DNA of 64,000 nucleotides from Lachnospiraceae bacterium (GCA_016281605.1 JAEEJA010000027.1:124001-188000); one strand, 5' to 3'; positions 55,132 to 63,902 are shown, numbered from the stretch's first letter. Notes: a model not told the origin generated them from the letters alone. Numbers and translations are program-made.

Positions 55132-55836
55132 TTAATTAACCACTTTAACCATGCTGTGTCTTACAACCTGATCTTTAAATATATAACCCTTCTGAAGCTC
55201 TTCTGCTACTGTTCCGCTTTCCTTTTCTTCATCGTCAACCATCATTACAGCGTTGTGAAGTTCAGGATTAAACTCAGTTCCAACAGCCTCTATAGGCTTA
55301 ACGCCAAGTTCATCAAAAATCTGATCAAACTGCTTAAATATTAACTGTATACCATCTACAAAAGCCTTACTTTCTTCACCTTCAGGTAGATTGATAAGCG
55401 CTCTTTCAAAGTTATCTTTTACGGGAAGCATCTTTTCAATAACATCTCTCTGCCCCATCTCAAACCTTTGACTTTTTTCCTTTTCGGAACGATTTCTAAA
55501 GTTTTCAAATTCAGCAAGCTGTCTAAGTCTTTGATCCTCTAATTCTTTAATCTTTTCTTTGAGTTTCTTTAACTCTTTTGCAGCTCTTTTGCTAAAAATT
55601 GACATTTTATCTCCATCACCTTCTTCGGTGTCTTCATCTGAAGAATTATCATCTTCAGAATCATCTTCATCGTCTAAGGCTTCTTTTGTATTTGGTTCTA
55701 CGATTACTTCTTCATCTGTTTCAGAAGAATCTACGGAAGAATCGTTAAGCTCTAACGAATCAGTATTTTCAATATTTTCAGCTTCTTCAGAAAAATCATT
55801 AATAAAATCATTTTCCACTTCATTGTTAATATCCAT
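55132..55836 (-). CDS. grpE: Nucleotide exchange factor GrpE
   Basis: A 234-residue GrpE. The first 80 or so residues are an acidic, disordered Glu/Asp/Ser region. A long helix (about 85-140) has EFENFRNRSEKEK, and the C-terminal beta domain has GVKPIEAVGTEFNPELHNAV and GYIFKDQVVRHSMVKV. It releases ADP from DnaK. AAGGTGG precedes the ATG. It starts 23 bases after the hrcA stop. Confidence 0.96.
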   Translation of the reverse strand: MDINNEVENDFINDFSEEAENIENTDSLELNDSSVDSSETDEEVIVEPNTKEALDDEDDSEDDNSSDEDTEEGDGDKMSIFSKRAAKELKKLKEKIKELEDQRLRQLAEFENFRNRSEKEKSQRFEMGQRDVIEKMLPVKDNFERALINLPEGEESKAFVDGIQLIFKQFDQIFDELGVKPIEAVGTEFNPELHNAVMMVDDEEKESGTVAEELQKGYIFKDQVVRHSMVKVVN

Positions 55837-55859
55837 CAGATAACCACCTTTTAAATAAT

Positions 55860-56891
55860 CTAATCATTTTCCTTAAAGATATCATCAAGCTCATTCATAA
55901 GAGTCTGTAAGGTCGATACAACTTTATCATAATCCATACGTTTAGGACCTACTATACCGATTTTACCATATACACCATCATTTACTCTGTAAGTTGCTGT
56001 AACCATAGAGCAATCCTTCATAGATTCAACATTGGTTTCGTTACCGATGTAAACCTGTATAGCATGACCGTTATCCTCAACCGTCTCAGGAGGTTGCCAC
56101 TTAGTTATAAGCTCTCTTTCTTCAAATGTATCTAAGAGCTTTACAACATTTTCCTTATCAGCAAGCTCCGGATACTTAAGAATATTGGTAGCTCCGCTGG
56201 TATAAACCTCAAAATCGTCGTCCTGAGTAAGTGCATTACCAATAACATTTAGTACCGAATCTATAATCCTATTATGATCACCTGCCTGCTCTTTTATGGA
56301 TTGAATCACAGCAAGATTCATCTCTGATACATCAAGACCGTTTAAACATGTGTTTAGAACAAAATTCAATTTTGCAACACCTTCAGTATCTACTTTACTA
56401 TCAGTCTTAATGATTTCATTCTTAACTATATTGCCATCTAAGACAACTATGGTAAGTAAATGACTTTCATCAACTTCTGTTAGCTGTATAAACTTAACTC
56501 TTTTAGACTTATATTGAGGTCCTGAAACCATGGTAGCATAATTGGTTGAATTGGCTAACAGTTTTGCAACTGACTTTAATAAGGTCTCCATCTTGTCAGC
56601 TTTTTCACGAAGGTTTTCCTTGAGATCCATAACCTCCTGAACCTTGTCATCCATCATGGTATCCACATAGAGTCGATATCCCTTATCTGTTGGAATACGT
56701 CCTGCTGAAGTGTGAGGCTGTATAATATAGCCCATCTCTTCAAGATCTGACATCTCATTTCTTATTGTCGCAGAGCTTAAGTTTAAATCAGAGAACTTAG
56801 AAATAGTTCTGGAACCAACAGGTTCACCTGTTTCAAGATAAGTCTTAATAATGGCATTCATTATTTTTTGCTTTCTGTCACTCAGTTCCAA
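55860..56891 (-). CDS. hrcA: Heat-inducible repressor HrcA
   Basis: A 343-residue HrcA. The N-terminal winged helix has LSDRKQKIMNAIIKTYLETG, EPVGSRTISKF and SSATIRNEMSDLEEMGYI; the C-terminal domain ends VRIVGPKRM-like GIVGPKRMDYDKVVSTLQ. It binds CIRCE and is kept active by GroEL in known systems. Start is TTG at 56891 with AGGAG eight bases upstream. A perfect CIRCE lies about 50 bases before it, so the whole hrcA-grpE-dnaK-dnaJ operon is probably autoregulated. Confidence 0.97.
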   Translation of the reverse strand: MELSDRKQKIMNAIIKTYLETGEPVGSRTISKFSDLNLSSATIRNEMSDLEEMGYIIQPHTSAGRIPTDKGYRLYVDTMMDDKVQEVMDLKENLREKADKMETLLKSVAKLLANSTNYATMVSGPQYKSKRVKFIQLTEVDESHLLTIVVLDGNIVKNEIIKTDSKVDTEGVAKLNFVLNTCLNGLDVSEMNLAVIQSIKEQAGDHNRIIDSVLNVIGNALTQDDDFEVYTSGATNILKYPELADKENVVKLLDTFEERELITKWQPPETVEDNGHAIQVYIGNETNVESMKDCSMVTATYRVNDGVYGKIGIVGPKRMDYDKVVSTLQTLMNELDDIFKEND

Positions 56892-56940
56892 AAAACCACT
56901 CCTTTCCTGTCTGATATCTTTTAGTATACTAATTTTCTTG

Positions 56941-56967
56941 TTAGCACTCTTTAGTGTGGAGTGCTAA
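56941..56967. promoter_or_regulatory. CIRCE operator (HrcA binding site)
   Basis: A perfect TTAGCACTC-N9-GAGTGCTAA at 56941-56949 and 56959-56967, just downstream of the hrcA promoter -10. Confidence 0.98.
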
Positions 56968-56979
56968 CATCTAATTAGT

Positions 56980-57008
56980 AAGATAACACTCCCCTAGATA
57001 ATTGTCAA
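56980..57008 (-). promoter_or_regulatory. hrcA operon promoter
   Basis: Perfect TTGACA (57003-57008), 17-base spacer, TATCTT (56980-56985) on the minus strand. CIRCE starts 12 bases downstream of the -10, the usual arrangement. Confidence 0.7.
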
Positions 57009-57061
57009 GCATTTTATAGGATTATTTCTGTGTTTTTTATGTTTTTTCGTTAACAGACATG

Positions 57062-57092
57062 AAAAAAAGCCCATTATTAAAAAATAATGGGC
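57062..57092 (-). terminator. Rho-independent terminator after the aldo/keto reductase gene
   Basis: GCCCATTATT (57069-57078) pairs perfectly with AATAATGGGC (57083-57092), followed on the minus strand by CTTTTTTTC. Confidence 0.93.
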
Positions 57093-57101
57093 ATAAATAT
57101 A

Positions 57102-58280
57102 CTATTTTAACATGAATCTACGAGCTACTCTTACTCCAACATTCAGTGGAAATGGCATAAGTGCTCTGTTTGCTTCCTTTAACTTCTTTCTTATCTCTAT
57201 ATGCTGCGGACAATGACTTTCACATTTACCACATCCTACGCACTGACTGGGAAAAGCAGGCTCCTTTCTGATTCCAACTGCTCTAAAGTACTCAAATCTT
57301 GCCTCTGTCTTTTTACTGATGTACATTTCATTATAAAATCTAAATGCTCCCGGTATATCGACTCCCTTTGGACAGGGCATACAGTATCCACAACCGGTAC
57401 ACCCCACCTTGGTTCTTTCGTTAATACTATCTTTTATACGTTCTATAAGCTCAAAATCGGCTTGTGAAAACTCATCAATCTCAACTTCAGATGCAATCCT
57501 ACAGTTTTCTTCAACCATCTCTATAGAGTTCATACCCGAAAGCACACAGGTAACCTCCGGCTGATTCCAAAGCCATCTAAGTCCCCACTCAGCTGCAGAA
57601 CGCTTTTTTTCATATAGCTCTATATACTTTTTAGCCTGATCAGGAAGCATATCTACAAGCTTACCACCCCTTAAAGGTTCCATAATAATAACCGGTATAT
57701 GCTTAGCTGCAGCGGCTTTTAAACCCTTTACTCCTGCCTGAGATACATCATCCAGGTAATTATATTGTATCTGACAGAAGTCCCAATCATACGCATCTAA
57801 TATCTTTATAAACATATCAGAGTTTCCATGAAAGGAAAAACCGATATTTCTTATAGCTCCTTCTTTCTTTTTTCTTATAATCCAATCCTTTATGCCCAGC
57901 TTTACAAGGTTTTCCCAAGCAGATATATCCGTAAGCATATGCATTAGATAATAATCTATATAATCAGTTCTTAGTCTTTTTAGTTGTTCATTAAAGTACT
58001 TATCTATAGCTGATTTTGAACTGATTAGATATTGAGGAAGCTTAGTTGCAATATTAACATTTTTTCTAATATTATTTCTTTCCAGGATTTCTCCTAAGCA
58101 CTCTTCACTTCCGCTGTAGATATAAGCTGTATCATAATAATTAACACCTAACTCATATGCCTTCATTATTTCTTTTTCTGTTTTAGAAATATCTGTAGAT
58201 AGTCCTTTTTTGGTAAATCTCATACATCCATATCCAAGCAAGGACATAGGTTCACCATATTTATCATTTCTATATTGCAT
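57102..58280 (-). CDS. Aldo/keto reductase with C-terminal 4Fe-4S domain
   Basis: A 392-residue fusion found widely in anaerobes. Residues about 1-270 are an aldo/keto reductase barrel (LLGYGCMRFTKKG, YELGVNYYDTAYIYSGSEE with the catalytic Asp/Tyr, RTDYIDYYLMHML). The C-terminal part has CTGCGYCMPCPKGVDIP (about 294-310) and CVGCGKCESHCPQHIEI (about 347-363), likely two Fe-S clusters feeding electrons to the barrel. GGAGG precedes the ATG. It is monocistronic by position: the terminator follows and the next gene upstream is 76 bases away. The substrate is unknown. Confidence 0.93.
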   Translation of the reverse strand: MQYRNDKYGEPMSLLGYGCMRFTKKGLSTDISKTEKEIMKAYELGVNYYDTAYIYSGSEECLGEILERNNIRKNVNIATKLPQYLISSKSAIDKYFNEQLKRLRTDYIDYYLMHMLTDISAWENLVKLGIKDWIIRKKKEGAIRNIGFSFHGNSDMFIKILDAYDWDFCQIQYNYLDDVSQAGVKGLKAAAAKHIPVIIMEPLRGGKLVDMLPDQAKKYIELYEKKRSAAEWGLRWLWNQPEVTCVLSGMNSIEMVEENCRIASEVEIDEFSQADFELIERIKDSINERTKVGCTGCGYCMPCPKGVDIPGAFRFYNEMYISKKTEARFEYFRAVGIRKEPAFPSQCVGCGKCESHCPQHIEIRKKLKEANRALMPFPLNVGVRVARRFMLK

Positions 58281-58356
58281 ATGCTTTCCTCCAATTAGAA
58301 GTCATGCTTTTTGACTATTAGCAAAAGATTTATAAAAAGACTCTAGCTTTCATTAA

Positions 58357-58926
58357 TCATGCATATATAACAAAATCACATTTCTGATCTTTATCATCTA
58401 TAGGAATATACTCGGTTATTTGTGCTTTAAAGCATATTCCTACAGAAATAAAGCCATTATTTTTATATTTTTCTATATATCTGTCATAAAACCCCCCACC
58501 ATAACCAAGTCTGTTTCCATCTTTACTGAAAAGAAGTCCGGGTATCAAAAGAAGGTCTCCTTTTTGAGGAATTCTTATATTTTCATCTCTGTTGCTATCA
58601 TCTATCACAGGTTCAGGTATGCCAAGCTTTGACTCTTTTAAGGCTTCTAAATTATTAATATTATAAAAATTAATCATATCCCCTTCTACAACAGGTACAT
58701 TAACTTCTACATCCGTATCATTAAGAAGCTTTAATATTATATTTCTAGTATCTGTTTCTGACTTATAGGATACATAAGTAAAAACATTTTTTATATTTTC
58801 TTTATCTATATAATCCATAACCTTTTGGCATATAATACAATTACCATCATCTCTTTTTTCCTTGGATATAGTATTTCTGACCAATGTAGCGTTCTTTCTG
58901 ACTTTGTATTTATTATCATAAAACAT
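58357..58926 (-). CDS. 5-formyltetrahydrofolate cyclo-ligase
   Basis: A 189-residue MTHFS enzyme that converts 5-formyl-THF to 5,10-methenyl-THF using ATP. Typical segments are KVRKNATLVRNTISKEKRD, VFTYVSYKSETDTR, LLIPGLLFSKDGNRLGYGGG and FYDRYIEKY. The start MFYDNKYK at 58926 is favoured by AAGGTGAT upstream; ATG and GTG codons three and two codons earlier would overlap that site. It could be cotranscribed with the downstream aldo/keto reductase gene. Length is normal. Confidence 0.93.
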   Translation of the reverse strand: MFYDNKYKVRKNATLVRNTISKEKRDDGNCIICQKVMDYIDKENIKNVFTYVSYKSETDTRNIILKLLNDTDVEVNVPVVEGDMINFYNINNLEALKESKLGIPEPVIDDSNRDENIRIPQKGDLLLIPGLLFSKDGNRLGYGGGFYDRYIEKYKNNGFISVGICFKAQITEYIPIDDKDQKCDFVIYA

Positions 58927-59010
58927 ATGCATCACCTTGTTTCATATTATTTTTTGTAAATATTAAACTATAAAAATAAAAATGTCAAATCAGACCATAA
59001 TCTCTTTAGT

Positions 59011-59047
59011 CTAAAAAATAGGCAGAAGTCAAAAAACTTCTGCCTAT
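59011..59047 (-). terminator. Rho-independent terminator after htrA
   Basis: ATAGGCAGAAGT (59018-59029) pairs perfectly with ACTTCTGCCTAT (59036-59047); the minus strand continues TTTTTTAG. It starts 47 bases after the htrA stop. Confidence 0.93.
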
Positions 59048-59094
59048 CGTCACTTTCCTATGTATATGTATTCATAATAATTTATAAGATATTA

Positions 59095-60384
59095 TCAACC
59101 AAATGGGAATAATCCAAAGCCTGATCCGTAATTATCATTATATGAGTTTCCATTTTCATCGTCCTTGGATCTATCCTCATTATCCTGTCCATCCTGATTA
59201 TTCTGCTGATCATTGGATGCATAATCAGATTTCTTTCCTAATGTTACCTTGATTTCTTTCTCTACATACTCATTTCCGTCAAGTCTCTTAACTGTGATAG
59301 TAACTGTATCACCACTTGTTTTTCTAAGAAGCTTTTCTTTAAGCGATTCATAACTGGATATCTCTGTATCATCAACCTTAACAATTATATCTCCACGAAG
59401 GATTCCGGCTTTCTCTGCCGGAGAAGAACTAACTACCTCATTTATGTATATACCACTTGGTATATCTAATGCAGACTCTTCATTGTCAGTATAATTACCA
59501 ACTATACCAAGATAAGCTCTATCTCCTTCTGATACTTCTTTAGCTTCAACTATTTCTTTGATTACAGGAACAGCTGTGCTGATTGGAATTGAAAAGCCCA
59601 TTCCTTCAATTTCAGAATCTACATACTTAGCTGAATTAATGCCAATAACCTCTCCTTTACTGTTAATCAAAGGTCCGCCACTGTTACCCGGATTTATAGC
59701 TGCATCAGTCTGAATAAGAGTAATATTGAAATCATCTCCTGCATACTCTCTGTCTTTGGCGCTGACAATACCTACAGTAACACTTGTACCATATCCTAAA
59801 GAATTACCGATTGCAATTGCTTCTTCTCCGACTTTTATTTCATCAGAATCGCCTAGTTTTGCAACCTTTATATTATCAAGAGTAGTTTCCTTAATGCTAT
59901 CCTTTGGAACAAAAACAACTGCAACATCTATATCACTGTCAGCCCCCTTAACAGTAGCATCGTATGACTCTCCATCGTTAAACTTAACCTTAACTGAAGT
60001 TGTATCCTTTACAACATGGTTATTAGTTGCTATATAAAGATTGTCATCATCTTCGCCTACTATAAAGCCTGATCCACTACCCTTGCTCTTCTGGGTATAT
60101 TGCTGTCCAAATATATCGGAAACTGTAGAATTCATTTCTACATCTATAGCTACAATACTTGGAAACAATTCTTCTGCTACATCCGAAACACCATCTGATG
60201 AAGAAGAGCTTGATGATACTGTCTTTACTTCAGGTATGGTTTCACTTGTTTTTGTTTCAGAAACCACTGCTGTGTCATTATTGAATCCACCAACAGCATA
60301 ATTAACACCTTCAAAAGCACAACCACTTACCAATCCAAACACTGCCGCATATGCAGTTACCTTTAAAAATTGTTTTTTATTCAT
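59095..60384 (-). CDS. htrA: HtrA/DegP-like serine protease
   Basis: A 429-residue envelope quality-control protease. An N-terminal anchor segment (about 5-25) has VFGLVSGC, which could be a lipobox or a TM anchor. The trypsin-like domain has the catalytic triad His in ATNNHVVKD, Asp in DSDIDVAVV and Ser in DAAINPGNSGGPLIN. One PDZ domain (about 300-390, with SSPAEKAGILRGDIIVKVDD) follows, then an Asn/Asp/Gly-rich tail. The start MNKKQFLK at 60384 is set by GGGAGG five bases upstream; a frame open for 23 codons further reaches into a palindromic leader and is not coding by my reading. Confidence 0.93.
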   Translation of the reverse strand: MNKKQFLKVTAYAAVFGLVSGCAFEGVNYAVGGFNNDTAVVSETKTSETIPEVKTVSSSSSSSDGVSDVAEELFPSIVAIDVEMNSTVSDIFGQQYTQKSKGSGSGFIVGEDDDNLYIATNNHVVKDTTSVKVKFNDGESYDATVKGADSDIDVAVVFVPKDSIKETTLDNIKVAKLGDSDEIKVGEEAIAIGNSLGYGTSVTVGIVSAKDREYAGDDFNITLIQTDAAINPGNSGGPLINSKGEVIGINSAKYVDSEIEGMGFSIPISTAVPVIKEIVEAKEVSEGDRAYLGIVGNYTDNEESALDIPSGIYINEVVSSSPAEKAGILRGDIIVKVDDTEISSYESLKEKLLRKTSGDTVTITVKRLDGNEYVEKEIKVTLGKKSDYASNDQQNNQDGQDNEDRSKDDENGNSYNDNYGSGFGLFPFG

Positions 60385-60475
60385 AATAACCTCCCTGCCG
60401 AACACTTTGTGTGAGGCACCGCACGAGAATCTCAAATTCTCGTGTCGGATCATTAGCTATTTGGGTTCGGTTCAA
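60377..60475 (-). CDS. Possible 32-residue leader ORF overlapping the htrA start
   Basis: A TTG at 60475 has GGGAGG ten bases upstream and opens a 32-codon frame (ending GGYYE) that stops just after the htrA ATG (TATTATGAATAA, reading frame offset). It runs through two hairpins, so it may be an unused frame in a repeat element or a translational control peptide. I do not recognise the peptide. Confidence 0.3.
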   Translation of the reverse strand: MNRTQIANDPTREFEILVRCLTQSVRQGGYYE

Positions 60476-60481
60476 ATAGCT
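60411..60481. repeat. Paired palindromes in the htrA leader
   Basis: CACGAGAAT (60422-60430) pairs with ATTCTCGTG (60436-60444), and AGCTATTTG (60455-60463) pairs with CAAATAGCT (60473-60481). Both are short-loop stems within 60 bases and more GC-rich than the surroundings. They look like the end of a palindromic mobile element or a structured leader. Confidence 0.55.
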
Positions 60482-60609
60482 TTTACCTCCCTTAATTAAG
60501 TATTTCATTTAAGATGAGATTATATTATTCCTTATTTGTGAATGAAATGTGACTTATTATTGAACCGTTTGTGAAAAAAACATTTATAATCAAGACTCAT
60601 TTGGATATT
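60482..60609. promoter_or_regulatory. Probable htrA promoter region
   Basis: A perfect minus-strand TATAAT (60519-60524) lies about 135 bases before the htrA start, with only a weak -35 (TTCATT at 17 bases). The remainder is AT-rich with no gene seen. Confidence 0.35.
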
Positions 60610-60690
60610 CAAGCTCCGACTGAGTGAAGCTTGTTATAACCCCCACCTATGCTACGCTTAGAGGTGGGGGATTTCTCCGACTGAGTTAAA
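60610..60690. repeat. Palindrome-rich element between htrA and rsfS
   Basis: Contains CAAGCT/AGCTTG (60610-60615 with 60628-60633), a GC-rich hairpin CCCCCACCT/AGGTGGGGG (60640-60648 with 60662-60670) and two copies of CTCCGACTGAGT (60614 and 60675). The second copy overlaps the rsfS stop codon at 60686. The hairpin may act as an rsfS terminator but lacks a good T-tract. The style resembles IS200/IS605-type ends (inference). Confidence 0.55.
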
Positions 60691-61027
60691 TTTCAACAAT
60701 ATCAGCATCCTTCCAGATTCTCTCTAAATCAAAGAAAGAACGACTGTCGCGATCAAAAAGATGAACTACAATATCCTTAAAATCTATTAAAACCCAACCG
60801 GATTCATTGTCTCCCTCAATGCTTTTAGCATATGATTTATCCTTCATCATAGCTTCTTCCACATTATCTCTTATTGCCTTCATCTGCTGCTTATTATCTA
60901 CTGTTGCAATAACAAAATAGTCTGCTAAAACAGAAATTTTACTAATATCAAGTACTTTAATATCCTCTCCCTTTTTATCATCAATAGCCTTTACTATGAT
61001 ATTAACTTTATTTAGTATCTCGTTCAT
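60686..61027 (-). CDS. rsfS: Ribosomal silencing factor RsfS
   Basis: A 113-residue RsfS (Iojap/DUF143 family) that binds L14 and blocks subunit joining in starved cells. Hallmarks are KVLDISKISVLADYFVIAT-like VLDISKISVLADYFVIAT, EGDNESGWVLIDFKDIVVHLF and RSFFDLERIW. GGAGGT precedes the ATG. It lies 44 bases after yqeK in the conserved yhbY-nadD-yqeK-rsfS block. Its stop codon falls inside a dispersed repeat copy. Confidence 0.95.
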   Translation of the reverse strand: MNEILNKVNIIVKAIDDKKGEDIKVLDISKISVLADYFVIATVDNKQQMKAIRDNVEEAMMKDKSYAKSIEGDNESGWVLIDFKDIVVHLFDRDSRSFFDLERIWKDADIVEI

Positions 61028-61071
61028 ATGTACCTCCGAAATAATTATTAGTGTTTTTATTTACTGTATTT

Positions 61072-61680
61072 CTATCTTTTATTTATAGTTTTATAAAAGT
61101 TATAAGCCTCCATAGTAAATTTATCAAAGCTCTTTGCCTTTTTTTCATCACTTTCAAGATAATTGATAGTGGACTCTAATTCTGTTAAAACTGCATTATC
61201 CAAATTTTTAAAGGCCTCTCTTCTTGCCTTTATAATAGAGTCAATAGGTTTTCTGTTTGGTTCTATATAATCAGCAATAAATATGATTTTTTCAAGTAAA
61301 TTCATATCTGCTCTTCCGGTTGTATGCCATCTTATGGCTGATAGTATCTCTTCGTCCTTGATTTTGTACTTATGCTTTGCAAGATGGGCACCAACAGGTG
61401 CATGAAGTAAGTTGTTGGGTGCAACTTTAGAAGACTCATTTACCTCTATATCATGCTCTAAGGCATAAATAAGGATTTCTTCATCAGACATTGATTTTGC
61501 ACAATCATGTAAAATACCTGCAATTTGTGCTTTTGTAATATCTGCACCGTAAGTCATCGCAAGACTGGCAGCTGTGTATCTGACACCTATGGTATGTATA
61601 TATCTCTTATCCTTCAGATTATCCTTAACCTTTTTTTGTAATTTTGTAAGATCTATATCATATATATTATCTGTTTTCAT
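61072..61680 (-). CDS. yqeK: HD-domain hydrolase YqeK (probable symmetrical Ap4A hydrolase)
   Basis: A 202-residue HD-superfamily protein. The metal site includes YIHTIGVRYTAASLAM, AQIAGILHDCAKSMSDEE (HD pair), NLLHAPVGAHLA and IRWHTTGRADMNLLEKIIFIADYIEPNR. In characterised members it splits diadenosine tetraphosphate to ADP. GAGAGG precedes the ATG. It follows nadD by 15 bases, the standard pairing. Confidence 0.93.
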   Translation of the reverse strand: MKTDNIYDIDLTKLQKKVKDNLKDKRYIHTIGVRYTAASLAMTYGADITKAQIAGILHDCAKSMSDEEILIYALEHDIEVNESSKVAPNNLLHAPVGAHLAKHKYKIKDEEILSAIRWHTTGRADMNLLEKIIFIADYIEPNRKPIDSIIKARREAFKNLDNAVLTELESTINYLESDEKKAKSFDKFTMEAYNFYKTINKR

Positions 61681-61695
61681 GTTTTCCTCTCTAAA

Positions 61696-62331
61696 TCATA
61701 AATATAATTCATTATTTAAAATATAATCATATACTGACAAAGGAAGCTTATCCGAAATATCTTTTTTCTCTTTAATAGATTCTCTTATGTTCGTTGAACT
61801 TATATCCATACCTTCCATAGAGACCACATTAATATCAGCATTATACTTTTCTTTTAGAAAGTCTATCTGATTATACAAATCATTATTATCAAGAAAACCT
61901 CTTCTTTTAATGACTACGATTCCGGATAAAGAACAAATAATATCCGGTTTATGCCACTTATGGAGGTAAGCCAGAGAATCTGCTCCCATTATAAAAAAGA
62001 ATTTTATATCCGGATAATTATTAGTTAAATATATCAATGTATCGGATGTATAGGTCACTCCATCCCTTTTTAATTCTATATTCGAAAACAGGAAGTCTTT
62101 ATTATCCTTAATCGCCAGCTTAATCATATTTACTCTATCTTTATCAGATACGCCTATAATCTGTTTATGAGGTGGTTTCCTATCAGGTATAAACAAAACC
62201 TTATCAAGCTTTAAGCCTGATAAGGCAGTCTGAGCCATCCGAAGATGTGCATTATGAATCGGATTAAAGGTTCCACCCATAATTCCAACACGCTTAAAAC
62301 CTGTAAGATCAAGATTTTCGTCTTGAAACAT
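61696..62331 (-). CDS. nadD: Nicotinate-nucleotide adenylyltransferase
   Basis: A 211-residue NadD that makes deamido-NAD from nicotinate mononucleotide and ATP. The nucleotidyltransferase motif is GIMGGTFNPIHNAHLRMAQ, with FIPDRKPPHKQ, FIMGADSLAYLHKWHKPD and MDISSTNIRESI (the SSTxIR motif) later. An N-terminal extension of about 13 residues precedes the domain. AAAGGG precedes the ATG. It starts five bases after the yhbY stop. Confidence 0.95.
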   Translation of the reverse strand: MFQDENLDLTGFKRVGIMGGTFNPIHNAHLRMAQTALSGLKLDKVLFIPDRKPPHKQIIGVSDKDRVNMIKLAIKDNKDFLFSNIELKRDGVTYTSDTLIYLTNNYPDIKFFFIMGADSLAYLHKWHKPDIICSLSGIVVIKRRGFLDNNDLYNQIDFLKEKYNADINVVSMEGMDISSTNIRESIKEKKDISDKLPLSVYDYILNNELYL

Positions 62332-62336
62332 ATGTT

Positions 62337-62759
62337 TTACCCTTTCCGCTTTTTTGATTCAAGTTTTTTTGACCTTTCCTTCATAGACTTTTTGTTATAA
62401 TTAAATGTCTTTGAAGACTTAGAAGTATTTGTGGATTTATGATTCTTGTTAGATTTTGATTGAGACTTACTATCCTTCTTCTCTTTTTTATGCAAATCCG
62501 GATTCTCTTTGTAAAGAACAATCTTTCTGCCTATAACCTGAACAACCTGAGAATGGGTTCTTTCAGCAATAGTTATGGCAAGTTCCTTGATATCATAATC
62601 ACAATTCTTTAAAACGCTTATCTTTATAAGCTCCCTTGTTCTCAGAGCTTGTAAAACAGCTTCCGTAAACTCCGGTGTGAGCCCAATTTTTCCAATATTA
62701 AATATTGAATCTATAAGCATCGCTTTGCTTTTAAGCTCAGCTCTTTCCTTTGTTGTCAT
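62337..62759 (-). CDS. yhbY: CRM-domain RNA-binding protein YhbY
   Basis: A 140-residue protein. Residues 1-97 form a CRM domain (IFNIGKIGLTPEFTEAVLQALRTRELIKI and VQVIGRKIVLYK), which binds 50S ribosomal precursors in known cases. The remaining 43 residues are a Lys/Ser/Asn-rich disordered tail, longer than in Bacillus YhbY proteins, which end soon after the domain. AAAGGG precedes the ATG. It begins 23 bases after the LCP gene. Confidence 0.92.
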   Translation of the reverse strand: MTTKERAELKSKAMLIDSIFNIGKIGLTPEFTEAVLQALRTRELIKISVLKNCDYDIKELAITIAERTHSQVVQVIGRKIVLYKENPDLHKKEKKDSKSQSKSNKNHKSTNTSKSSKTFNYNKKSMKERSKKLESKKRKG

Positions 62760-62782
62760 ATAAACCCTTTCTGAAATTATCG

Positions 62783-63865
62783 TTAAACTCCGGTAGACAT
62801 GGCTCCGGCTGTCACGGAAGGGGTACCTGAATACTTAAATTCTCCCTTTCCGTTATAATCAAATATAAACTCATTTAAACCACTGGCATTATCATCTCTG
62901 GTATCAAGTATAAGACTTGATCCGGCATTGGTTGTGCCACCGTAGAAATAACCATTCATAGGAATCTGAAGCGTATCTATCGAAGTCTGACCCATGGTTA
63001 TAACGTCAGTAATAAAAGATAATATTTCTTTTTTACTGATATCTGTTCTTATATTCTTTGAAATATCTTCAAATATATCAAGCCACTTAGACATAGGCAT
63101 GGTTTTAACTCTGTCAAATGCAGCTGAAATCGTTGTTCTTTGTCTGTAAGTACGAGCATAATCATCAGTCAATCCTGTAACCGTAGTACAATTCTTTCTG
63201 ATTCTGCAGTATCCAAGAGCTTGAACACCATTCATATGATTCCAGCCCTTTTTAACATTTCTATACTTCTTTCTGCTGATATAATTGGTTGTATTTAAGT
63301 ACTCAGCCTCAGACTCTGAAAGCTCTATATCTACACCACCGACGCCATTAATAACCTTTACAAAGGATTCAAAACCAACCTCAACATATCCATCTAGCTT
63401 TATACCGAAGTTATAAGCTATGGTCTGATATAATAAGGATATACCTCCGCCGTCCTTAGCACCGCCTCCAAGAGGATATGCAGCATTTAACTTATTACCG
63501 CCGTGACCCGGAATTTCTACATAACAGTCTCTAAGAAGTGATGATAATTTTAATCTCTTATGTTTCAAATCCATAGTACCAATCATCATAACGTCAGAAA
63601 GACCACCTTCTGTATAAGTACCACCGTAGGCATTCTTCTCTTCTCTTTGATCATTACCGACAATAAGTATGTTTATAATGTCCGAATCAGATTTAAGCTT
63701 TACATCCGGTAATTCAACATCATCCAAATCTACGTCAACGTCAGTATGAAAGTTTTCTGTCACCTTAGTAAAGGTAGCATTTATTCGTCCGGCATAAAAT
63801 CCACCAAAGCCACTCAAAACCATTGCAATTATAAGTAAAACACTTTTTACTATCTTGCTTACCAT
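62783..63865 (-). CDS. LytR-CpsA-Psr (LCP) family wall-polymer ligase
   Basis: A 360-residue membrane-anchored LCP protein. A single N-terminal TM (about 8-25) is followed by the LCP domain: ILIVGNDQREE, GLSDVMMIGTMD, KLSSLLRDCYVEIPG (Arg-rich active site), GGNKLNAAYPLGG and VEVGFESFVKVINGVGGVD-like YVEVGFESFVKVINGVGG, and ALGYCRIRKN. Such enzymes attach teichoic acids or capsule to peptidoglycan. GGAGGG precedes the ATG. Its role fits the other envelope genes in this window. Confidence 0.92.
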   Translation of the reverse strand: MVSKIVKSVLLIIAMVLSGFGGFYAGRINATFTKVTENFHTDVDVDLDDVELPDVKLKSDSDIINILIVGNDQREEKNAYGGTYTEGGLSDVMMIGTMDLKHKRLKLSSLLRDCYVEIPGHGGNKLNAAYPLGGGAKDGGGISLLYQTIAYNFGIKLDGYVEVGFESFVKVINGVGGVDIELSESEAEYLNTTNYISRKKYRNVKKGWNHMNGVQALGYCRIRKNCTTVTGLTDDYARTYRQRTTISAAFDRVKTMPMSKWLDIFEDISKNIRTDISKKEILSFITDVITMGQTSIDTLQIPMNGYFYGGTTNAGSSLILDTRDDNASGLNEFIFDYNGKGEFKYSGTPSVTAGAMSTGV

Positions 63866-63902
63866 TATTATCCCTCCGAATTATAATAATCTGAATAATT
63901 GA

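Noticed and set aside
60385..60453. A 23-codon upstream extension of htrA
   Set aside because: The extension runs through a palindrome, while GGGAGG stands just before the internal ATG that begins a normal anchor segment.
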